From positions 712,501 to 776,500 of the forward strand of contig CAJHZI010000241.1 of NCBI GenBank assembly GCA_905160935.1: DNA of 64,000 nucleotides. The letters run 5' to 3'. Of this stretch, positions 41,001-53,100 are shown one piece after another. The translations under genes were made by a program, and so were the position numbers. The notes under the pieces are model-generated. The model was not told where the DNA came from. It did not search any database and worked only from the letters and a program-made list of their open reading frames with translations. The stretch is from Enchytraeus crypticus. Lineage: Eukaryota; Annelida; Clitellata; Enchytraeida; Enchytraeidae. How positions within the stretch are numbered: the stretch's first letter is position 1; each line of letters begins with the position of its first letter.

Positions 41001-44000
41001 AATAAATAATACATTTTATTAAAAAAATTTATTTCGTGTTATTTATTTTGTTTCATCTTAGGTAACAAATCATATGAAATGGCATGTAGTGGCGAGAAAA
41101 CTCCTGTTATCACACAGCTCTGCTCAATCAACAGATATTAAAGCCTTGTATAAGAAGTAAGTTCATGATTTGCTGAACTACTGATCTTTTAAGTGTAGCT
41201 GTTACTGGTGTCGTGACAAAAAAGCTGTAAGTGATGTTAACGTCAGTTTCGTCTCTCTAAAGCAATATTAGCTATAACAGTTAACAGGATTTGAACCCTG
41301 CACATACTAATTTGCAGCTGGATTACTTAACATCATCGCCACTGTCTCCAGTCAGAACTATTATTATATTAATTGGCCTAGTTTTGCTTTGGCTATATCA
41401 TTAAAAAGCTGGTAAAGCGAATGTTAACGTCAGTTTCCTCACTCGAAAGCGATGTCAGTGATTATGATTAAACCGCTGATTGCGATCAGTACCTGCATTC
41501 AGATTTCTGGCTTACCTGTTGCTCATATGCCATCAGATAGCTAAAGTTTTAACTAGCTGAGGCTTTTAAATATAAATATTTAAAACCTCAGCTAGTTAAA
41601 ACTTTAGCATTTAAATTACAAAAAGGATCATTTAAAATACAGAAATTCAGGCAGGCAATGAAACATTTACAGGGTGCGCATTAAAAAAATATCAAAAAAG
41701 GCCGTTAGATGATGACGCCTCTGATATTTTGCTACATTGTATTACACTAACACTATTCTGCCGAAACTGATTGAAGACTGCAACAAGTTAAAGTCAAATG
41801 ATTTAATTTTTCAACAGGACGGCGCGCCGGCTCACACTTCACGTCTTGCGCAATACTTTCTTGTACAATACAGGCCAGATTGCATAAAAAATGGATGATT
41901 GGCCTCCTAATTCTCCAGATTTTAATCCACCTGATTCTTTGTCTGGAGACCCATGTTGGAAAAGTATCGTGCTTTCAAGCCCAAACCCAGAAACACAATG
42001 GAATTAAAGACTGTTCTTCAAGAGATCTGGAAAAACCTACCACAACAGTCCATTGACAGCACAATTTTATCTGTAAAAGACTTCTGGCCGGCATTAAAGC
42101 CCAGGACGTTCATTTCGAGCACACATTGTAGCACAATATCATAGTCGTCATCATCTAACAGCCTTTTTCAGGGTCAGCACATTTTCAAAAAGGAATTGAT
42201 TCTAATTGGCGTTTTACATTGCGTGTTAAATGAAAAAATCATTTTTTTCGCAAAACTTTGATAGCCCCGGTTCCCTTAAAAATATTTTTACAAAATTTGG
42301 TCAGCTTATGGCTAAATTCCTCCACAAGAGAACCTTAAAATTTCAAGGCGACATATTAAGAATTGACTAAGCTATCACAATTGTGCTAGGAGGATATTTT
42401 TTTAATGCGCACCCTGTATAAATGAAACATTTATAAATGTTTCATTGCCTGCCTGAATTTCTGTATTTTAAATGATCATTTCTATGACAGTGCCCTGACT
42501 CGTCATCAGTCTTTTAAACTGTTCAGGTGTCAGTTAGTTTTTGTCTTTTCTGTAGTTAATCATACAGTTCTTATCGAAAGTCATATGTTTCATGCACCCA
42601 TTGCCATCATCTAGCTCTGATGCTAGATACACGGGTCCATTGGGGATATCCCACCTGGGGATATCCCACTTGGTGTCTCCTTTCCTATTTTCCTATACTT
42701 AGCTCCATATCATCGGCTGCCAATGCCAATATGTTTTTCATTTGACCATATTTGTTCTTCTATTGGTTTCACTGGTGATTTGGCATATATTATATATATT
42801 TATATAATATATATATATATATTATGTATATATATATATATATATATAATATATTTATTATATATGGATTTGTTATATTATTTTATATTACTCGTATTAT
42901 CTATTATAATGATATGTATGATTTTTTAGTGCTCTCTGTCGCTGACACGCCTGTAAGACAGGAAACGGACGTCAAACTTGACATTTTTTAATAAGGAACT
43001 TGACTTTAAAATGAACATTTGAACTACCCGCTCAATGTTTTTACTTTAGACTTTAATACGGAATGTTTGAATTGAAATGTTTTATATGTGTGTGAATTGA
43101 AGTACACGTTTGAATTGAATTGAATCATCATCATCATCTTCCCTTAAATCCCAGTTTAGCTAAGGTCGGGATACTAATAGACTTGATCCATTCATTTAAG
43201 TTTTTGTAGCAATTTCTGGAGCCTAGGCACTCACCAACAGAATGCCCATTCTGATGTTTGTTTGGATCTAGTTTTTATGTCGTCTTCTACGACATGTGCA
43301 TATTTACACGGTTGGTCTATTCTTCCAACAACCCGGACACAACACGTGGAAGAATTGAATTGAATTTCAAAAAGTGAATTGAATGTTGCAGAAAATTGAA
43401 CTACACGTCTGAATTAAAATGTGTTGATAATTTGCAGATACCTGCACGCATTTGAAGATTTTAATCGTAAGCTCGGCTGCACGATGGAGTCGACGAGCAG
43501 AGCCGACAGGCGTCACGTGTCTAACCGCAGCCTTGTCTCCTTCCGCGAGAGAGAGAGAGGAGAGAGGGACAGGTCGCCAAAATCATCAACTTCTGCTGCT
43601 GCTGTCGTGTTGGGGAAGAACACTAAAGAGGAGGAAATGGTCAAATCATCCGGCTTGGATAGGGTACTGCAATAAATAAATTTTTATGTATAATAATAAT
43701 AATGGTAAAGGCTTAACGTCCTTTTCCTCATCCAGGGATGATGTCAGGGACGTCCCCACAGCACACATCACTACAGATCAATTTGAATGGCCAATGGATT
43801 TTGACAGTCTTATGCTGTTTCGCATGTTAATAAAAATTCAGTGTTAAACTAATATCTATAGAAACAGCGACCGATATTGAATCAAGAAGTGTAAAGAATG
43901 ATAAAAAAGTAACAATAATTTCTATAAATATAAACTAAATTCCTGTAGCCTCTAAATATTGACTAATTTAAGAATTATCGTTTTTATATTGTGGTCAACC

Positions 44001-45934
44001 ACAAGGGTTTAGAAGACTCTGAAACCCTAGCTCTTCTCAACATGTTATGTCATGTTGTATGCTCTTCCTATGGCTGGTTTCAGCCGAAGATTTGTCTGTG
44101 ATGTTTCTCCACAAGACTCTATTCTTCACCATCTCTCCAATGTTCATTCTTTTTCTTCCTTCTCTTCTCCATTGAATGCTAATTTCAGCAGTTTTCAGAT
44201 CTTCTTCGAGACAGTCTTTCTAATTAAATATCATTCGAGGTTTCTTTTTGTGCCCATCCTGTTGCACATGTTCAGCTCTTTTCAGTCCTCTCTTCTCAAT
44301 CATTTCTCTGACAATTTGCTGATTTTTTCTTGTCCTAATGTTCTCATATTTTGTAGATGCCAAGAGTCACTTTAAAATCAGACGTCCCTAACGTTAAGAC
44401 AGAATCAATTGTTCAACTGGCTGCCAGCAAATCAGATATCAACAAAGCTGATCAAGGCAAATCTCTGCAGGTGAAATCCTCCTCAAAGCGTGACCATGAT
44501 GAACCCAAGATGTCCTCTAGTACTCCCTACAAGAACGACGCCGACACAGCAACAAGGAAATCTGGGGACGTTGAACGGAAGGTTAAAGATGTAGAAGTGA
44601 GCGGAGGGGGCAGTGGTAATAAGGGCAAGGATTTAGAGTACAGTGGTGGGGCCAGTGGTAGAATGACGAGGGCAGAGGCTGGTAAAACTTCATCAGTGCG
44701 GAGGGAGGATAGGAAGAGGGGGCCAGTGGGCAAGACTGAAGAGATGGGAGAGGGCGAGAGGTCGGACAAGAGTGGAATTGAGTCCGAGAGAGAGGAGAAG
44801 ACCTTAGTTCAGAAAAGAGTTAGTCGCTACATTATTAGTATATGTTAATATAAGTGATTTAACCATTTGTGAAGCCTAAGCTTCTGAGTAGTATTCTTTC
44901 TGAGTTTCTTCAGCTATTGTTTTCCCAAGATGTAGCGTACGTAATGTATGTATAAAACTTAGCCTTTCGTGAAGGAATTGACTTATTGTTCAATGGAGTG
45001 CTCTTGGTGTTGTGTGAAAGCATACTCTGAATATGAATATGAATACCTTGGACTTATCATTTGGCTAAAAAATAGAGAGAGATATATAAAGAGAGATTAG
45101 GTTTTGTTCTCTGAAATATTAAACATAAAAGTTGTTATTTCTGCACAGGTATTGATTGTCATAATAAAAGTAGTGAGTTTTCAGTACCAATATTAAAATT
45201 TTAATCAATAAATTTTTTATAATGAAAAATAGTTTATAAATTTAGGCAGTTTCTTAGCTGTGTACCTTTAGTGTGTGCAAAACTGTGCATACTACATCAA
45301 CAGATCGTTAAACTTCTAGGTTTGAAATGGTTTACCTTTACTTTTTTACTTTAGAGAATGCTTCTTGAAATAAAAGTTTCTAATTGATTTATGTTATATA
45401 TTTTTATTGATATTACTTGATATTACATATTATAATATGTGGTATATATTTATGAGAAGTTATGTAACAAAATTTGTGAATTAATCCATGATGATAAAGG
45501 TTATAAAATCCTTAGAGTGGATAACGTTCCTGAACAGTCTTGTGGAAATGAACATTAAAAAAGGTGAATATTAAGAAACTGGAAACCTTCGAGAATAATG
45601 TGGATATAGAGAAGAATGGAGAAGATCAAATGGACTGACAAAATTACAAACAAAGAAGTGCTAAATAGGGTTGGCACATACAGACAATTGATAAATATCA
45701 TAGGGGATAGAAAAAGGAACTGGATGGGTCATGTTCTGAGAGGAATGGTTTACTAGAAAAGGGTAATTCAAGGAGAACGGAAGGAAGGAAGGTTAGGGGA
45801 AGACCGAGACAAGGGATGCTGGATGATTTAAGAACTTATTCGTATTTTCACATGAAGAGAAAGCCAGAGGATATAAATGTTTAAGAGTTATATGCCTTGG
45901 ATCTGTCAATAGGCAATGCACTGATATATATATA

Positions 45935-46002
<68 letters not shown>

Positions 46003-47148
46003 GATGTGGTATTATGTATACCGTCACTGACATCGCTTTCGAGTGAGGACACTGACGTTAACATTAACTATTTTTAGCTTTATATTAACATTTGTTTGTT
46101 AATTATTTTTCAGTCACGTCGGATAGCTTCCTCAGTACTGACGGAAGAAGGCGGAGGAGATGATGTCAAAGACGACCCCGACACTATTGATCCATTGTAT
46201 AAAGCAGCCGACAGTGACTCTAGGTAATGTGTTAGTTATATCTTGTAAACTTCAAGCAAGCCACGTGAGATTCAGTTTACGAATTAACCTTATTTTTCAC
46301 TTCCAGTTCAGTTTCAGTTAGGCTTCTAATTTACTCACTGGCTAAGTAGATAGTTTTAATTTTGTATACAAGTACAGGAGAGTTAATAACTGAATTATGT
46401 GAAATTTTAAATTACAGGGATAACCGTGATGTAGGTTATAACGTTGTTGTTTACTGATGATGATGTAGCGCAGGCGCAGTGTGGTGATGTTTACTGTTGT
46501 TGTTTACTGATGCCCTTGTACTTGACAGGTCAAGAAGGAAATCCACATCAGACGATGCTATAGTTGTGGGCAGTAAGCTGAATGTTAAATATGGGAAAGG
46601 CAAGCATCAGAAGATATACGAGGCAAAGGTCTGTATTACGTTAAAAGTACAACTCACAAGCAAAGTGCTGAATGGAATGATTGACTGATGGATTGAATGA
46701 TTGACTGATGGATTGAATGTATTGACTTATGGATTGAATGTATTGACTTATGGATTGAATATATTGACTTATGGACTGAATGTATTGACTGATGGATTGA
46801 ATGTATTGACTTATGGACTGAATGTATTGACTGATGGATTGAATGTATTGACTTATGGATTGAATGTATTGACTGATGGATTGACTGATTGATTGATGGA
46901 TTGACTGATTGAATACGTTAGTCTACTAGTATTTCTACGCTGAACTTATTGATTGATTGCAGGTTCTGGACATACAAGACAAGGGAGGTAGTTTGAGATA
47001 TAAGGTGCACTACAGTGGATGGAACAGCCGATACGATGAGTGGGTGAGGAGAGACGTTATAGACAGCGTAATAGACGAGTCAACAGATGCAGTCAAGTCA
47101 AAGCCTGTCCTTCTACATCCCAAGGTCTGCTCTACTCTCTCTCTCACA

Positions 47149-47185
<37 letters not shown>

Positions 47186-50100
47186 TCTCTCTCTCACTCT
47201 TTATCTCGTGGATTGAATGTATTGACTGATGGATTGAAGGTATTGGTTGAGGGATTGAATGTATTGTCTGATGTATTGAATGTATTGGTTGAGGGAGGTT
47301 GAGGGATTGAATGTATTGTCTGATGTATTGAATGTATTGGTTGAGGGTGGTTGAGGGATTGAATGTATTGTCTGATGTATTGAATGTATTGGTTGATGGA
47401 TTGAATGTAATGACGGATGGATTGAATGTATTGATTGATTGATGATAGAATAGTAACGATTGAATAATAAATAATAATAAATAATAATCTAACTCTCTTG
47501 TTATTGCCTCGTCTGTTGTCTAAAATCAGGTAATGCAAAGAAATGATGTGTGAACTTTGTTAAAAAAAATTTTGAGCACTTATTGTATGCTCTATTGAAT
47601 AGTTAGATGTAAATGGTTGATTTATTGTTATTGATTTATTTATTCTTTTTCCCCGTGTTGTGTTCGAGTTGTGTGAAGAATTGATCAACCGGTGACTGCA
47701 CATGTTGTAGAAGGCGACTAAAGCACTAAATCCATACCAATATCTGAAAGATCATTCGGTTGGTGAGTGCCTAGGCTCCAGAAATTGCTGCAAATATTTA
47801 AAAGAATGGAAAAGTCTCCAATAGGGGATTGACTGATGGATGATACGATGTAGGAAATAGAGGATTTGAGACAGTCTATTCGAGTCCTGACCTTAGTTAA
47901 ACTGGGATTTAAGGAAGATGATGATGATGATAATTTATTCTTTTATTGATTAATTATTGATTCACTGAACTTCTCACTGGTGATTGATTAACGTAGTCTG
48001 CAGCTCATCGTAAGAAACTGATAGCGCGCTCTGGTGACTCGACTAGGAGTAAGGAGGGTGGGGAGGAGGTCTCCCTCTCAAAATCCAAGCCTCCCAAAAT
48101 CTCAGCTGAATCCAGCAGTGTTAGCACTGTTAGTGCTGCAATTGCTGCCAAAAATACTCGCTTGCCTGTCGCTGATGTATCGAAGCCTGGGAACAAGTCT
48201 CCAGGTACTTGCTGTGACTTAACCACTGTTTTCATTTATGTGTTTGGCGGTGAAATCTGCTATCTATTTTAATGGATAACATTTTTCTGTTTAACTACGT
48301 TGTGTGATTACTAAATCATAGTGCAGTCATTTTTGCCCGTGTTGTGTCCGGGTTGCTGAAGAATTGATCAACGTGGACAGCACGTGTCATAAAAAGATGA
48401 CAAGATATTAAGATCCAAACCAAAGTCAGAAAAGGGCATTCAGTTTGTGGGCGCCTAGTACTTTAGAAATTATTAACACAAATTCTGAAATCAATGAAAA
48501 AAGAAGTTCACTTCGTATCCATATTTAAACTTGGATTCAAGAGAGGATGACGATGTGATGTGATCGCTAAGACTATAAAGCTTAGTCTGTTTTCATATTT
48601 CGCTTTGATAACCCTTGGATTTGTGCCTATATGCTAAATGTACTACCATCTCCGCCGTTCAATTGGTTCAATAGTTATATGGCATGTTTTATTATGGGTT
48701 ATTTATTTAGCGTATATGTTGACCCAGGTAGCTTTATCACATGTAATTCAGCTTAATGTAACATACCACCCGGCAGGCAGGTTAGAGGGCACTCATCAAC
48801 GACATATTAAGAATTGTTACATATTTTATTTATTTTAACCACCACTGAATTTTGCATCCATAATAAAAAAATCAAAATGTAGAATATTTTTTATTACCTT
48901 GTAGAATTTGTAGCATTTCAATGTTGAATAAATCATTTTGTAGTATTTTATTGTATTCATATTTCATCTGATATTAGTAAACTTTACTCAGGAATCAACC
49001 AATCAATCAATATATGAGAGTGTAAACAGGAAATAAAGGAAATAGTAAAGGTTTAGCGTTGGTATCTCATGTCCATGTGTAACAAGTCCAAGGATTTACT
49101 GTATCTGCAGCGCTCCTTTACTTCATATGAGAAATGGAATGTAATTTAATGGCCACATCGGTTGAGATCAGATCTCTTGTCAATTCAATTTGAATGAATA
49201 AGGCAAAAACTAATGTTAACGTCAGTTTCCTCACTCGAAAGTGATGTCAGTGACGGGCAGCCCAGGATTTGAACCTCGCACATACTGATCCGCGGCCGAG
49301 TATCTTACCGACATCGCTACTGGCTCCTGCCATTTATGCATAACAGCTGCTGCTTTGTGTGACTCCGTCAAATTGTAACATTGTGACTTGTTTGTAGGAA
49401 GAATAAGTAGAAGAACTAGAACAAGATCTTCTGCCTTGGACCCTGGTGCAGGTTAGAACTAAAGCGTAATTTCAGTTTTCTATAAATGTATTACGGATTA
49501 ATAAGATATTACTCTTAGTTTGTTTACATTGGGAAAATTTACTTATTAATTTATGCTTAAATGAAATACTTATGTTGTAATTTGTGTTATGAATATTTGT
49601 CAGTAATGTTCAATATTTATATTGTGTATCATAGGCTTAGACTTCACCAGACTCCTGGAGAGTTTTGATGTTATGTTTGGTGCATATTATTCTGAATGTT
49701 AGAATACTTATCTGCTCGATCAAAAGTCTACACTGGACCTACATCACCTCTACAATCAATCAATCAATCTACATATCTATTAGAAATTAATATTAGCCTC
49801 CCGTGCATTTACGCAAGTTTATAGTTTATTTCAGAATCTCTATTCAAATTCACCTGTCTATATATCAGATATATTAGCCTATGTGTTTATATGTTTACTA
49901 CAGAATCCATATTCAAATTCATCTTTCTCTCTTTCATATATATTAGCCTGTGTGTTTATATGTTTACTACAGAATCTGACGATGAAAGCAGCGACAATGA
50001 CGATGACTCTTTGTCAGATGATGACGGCTCATCGTTTAAATCATCACCGACAACTAAGCCGCACTCACCGGCTTCAGCCGTCGGCTCTCCTGCCATTAAG

Positions 50101-53100
50101 CCAGCGGCACTATTGAAGAGAAAGGACATGACATCAGCTGCTTCAGACGAGGATTCTGAGTCAGAGGCAGACAGTTCCAGGGTTAAGGAAGAGGGACCTC
50201 GTTGGAGGACCAGAGCGCCTTGTAGGTTGAATTCTGAGAGCTTGGGTGCTGGTGACGCCTCTAACGTGAGTACCTCAAAACTAAAGGAAGAGAAAGAGGA
50301 AGTAGACACTGAGGAGAACAAGAGAGAAAGTTTAGGAGCTCCGGAACTTTCACTTCCCGAGAATCAGATGGAAGGAAGAGGGGACGAGAAGCTGGAAGGT
50401 GAAAGGCTGCGTAGTGATTCCATGTCGTCGGAAAAACACTTGGAGAGAATGCCGGATCTTATTCCAGCTCTCGAAGAGCAGCCTCTGGCCTCATCTACTG
50501 GAGAGAGTGACGAAGGCAATTCTCAAAGCGGTGCTGAGGATAAGCAGGAGAAAGTTGTGGTTAAAGAGGACAAGAGTTGGAGATCTGGAGAAGGTGAAGG
50601 AGTGAGAAAGAGAGGTCCTGGAAGGTCTACAATCCCTCGCCAGACATCAGAAAATGTGCAGGATAAAACAAGATTTGTTGAGGATTCCAAGAAATACACG
50701 ACTTCTGGGAAGAGAAGAAAACCAGTGGAGGCGGAGTCTGTTTCGCCAGACCGGAAAGCTGCCAAGACATCGAAAGATGTCGCAGCTGCTTCAGAGTTTC
50801 AGAAGTCGAGAAATACTGCGTCTGTCCCATTGGTCAGGCAGCAAGATGAAAGCTCTGGCAGCAGCAATGAGTCCGAGAGAAAGAGCAAGTCAAAGAAGTC
50901 TCAAAATGTTTCCGAAAAATCCTCTTCAGAGGCTAAAGGAGACACCAAATTGAGCAATATAGACACATTTGCCTTTAACGATGAAGATGATGATGATGCC
51001 ATCCCTGAGCTACATCCACAGAAATCTAAGATATCTGCGGCAACGGTTTCTCTGCTAGCTCTGGAGGAAAGTATGAAGGAAGAGGAATTTAAGGAGGAAA
51101 GAATATACGAACCGGTGAGCGAAGCCGAGGAAAGGTTCGACGAGGACGATGAGAAGGTGGAAGAGCAAGAGGTAGAAGAGTTTGAGGAGGAATTTGAGGA
51201 GAAAGTGGAAGAGATGCCGGTGGACGATGCCGCAGAAGGTCAGCCGGGTCTGACGCTGGCTCTGTTTGATGCCTGCCTGGTGGCCGGCAGTCAGCTAGAT
51301 AACGAAGATCAGCGAAGAGCTGAGGCTGCAGAGACGCTCCTCATGTCCCACCGACAACCTCACATCAACGAATCTCTCCATTCAAAGCTGTTGCCGTCAT
51401 CCTCCTACCACGATTCACCTCCGGATTCTTCCGTTGAGCAGTCGCCGTCTTCGTCGGCGGAGCAAGAGGACAGCGGACTAGCGGGCCACTCCGGGGCTAA
51501 CGCTGGAATAGAGTGCAGTGCGTCAGATGAAAGAAACAGCACGAAGAGTGAGAGGGAGGCCAATCTAGAGGTGGAGGAGTATATGAGGGGAGAACGTAGG
51601 ATGAGGGGATTGTGTGGGGCGGGGGTGGACGGTTCCCCCTCAGGATTTGACTTCAGTGCAGCCTCCAATGATGAAAGCTCAGGGGGTGGAAGTAGTGCTG
51701 AGGGGCAGCGGCGGAGAAAATCTGAAAAGAGGGGGGCTGGATTGAGGGGGGAATATATCGCTGGAACGAGTGGTAGGGGGAAGAGTAAGAAATCTTCGAT
51801 GGTCGAAGAACAGGAAGACTTTGATGACGATGACGACGATGATGACGATGATGATGACGACGACGATGATGATATGTTGAAGGAAAAACCGATGAGAAAG
51901 AGAGTAAGGCGAAAGAAGGGCTTAGATAAGAGTCTGTCTTCATCTGTCTACAAATCTACAGAGCGTAAGTATCGTTTCGTTGCTGTTGTTCCAAACTCTT
52001 CGTGTGATTCTACTCATGGGAAATTTGTTTAAGTTTTAACTTAGTGTTTTTTCTACTGGCTGGAGATAGTTTAAGTGTATATATTTGCTCAGTTTATCAT
52101 GTATTTGCTCAGTTTATCATGTATTTGCTCTGGATAGCCGTGAAAGAACCTTATGTAACTGAATTAAACACTATTTGATTGATTGATTATTTACAGTAAG
52201 TGATTCAGACGATGCAGTGTCGCATAACAACTCGCTTGCGGGGCCTGCAAGGTCAAAGACGTCACCAAACAAATCGTCATGCTGCCACACGCACAAGCTA
52301 AGCAGAAACAATGGCGGTCGGGTCACCGGCAGATACAACTTCCTCGATATGGGTGTGTATTCATTGTACAGCCGTTAGCTTATTTTCTGCGACTTTCTGT
52401 CGTGCAATGGTATTCCTATGACTTGTAGAATATAGTATTTAGTTTACAATCGCATGATAGTATTGTACTGAAATAGATTAAGTAAATATTGGTTTATTGA
52501 TGATTGATTGGTCTATTTTTGACTGATTGATTGATCAGTCATTGATTGATAAAATGATTGGTTGACAGATTTTTTGATATATTTACTTATCAGTGTTTTG
52601 AATGCTTGATTGATTAATTGATGATTGATATATTTATTGATTGATTGATCGATTGATAGGTTGGTTGTTTTATTGGTTGATTGATCGATTGACTTACTGC
52701 AGTGATATAGATGTACGGATTGATTGTTAACTATCTTATCGCATAAAATATAACATAGCTCGCATAAAATATAACATAGCTCGCATAAAATATAACATAG
52801 CTCGCATAAAATATAACATAGCTCGCATAAAATATAACATAGCTCGCATAAAATATAACATAGCTCGCATAAAATATAACATAGCTCGCATAAAATATAA
52901 CATAGCTCGCATAAAATATAAAATAGCTCGCATAAAATATAAAATAGCTCGCATAAAATATAAAATAGCTCGCATAAAATATAAAATAGCTCGCATAAAA
53001 TATAAAATAGCTCGCGTAAAATATAAAATAGCTCGCGTAAAATATAAAATAGCTCGCGTAAAATATAAAATAGCTCTATTAACTTTCAAAACTCTGCGAT

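Noticed and set aside
44052-44375. 107-codon plus-strand frame before ARID4 exon 12
   Set aside because: Antisense of a LINE remnant plus exon 12 in another frame.
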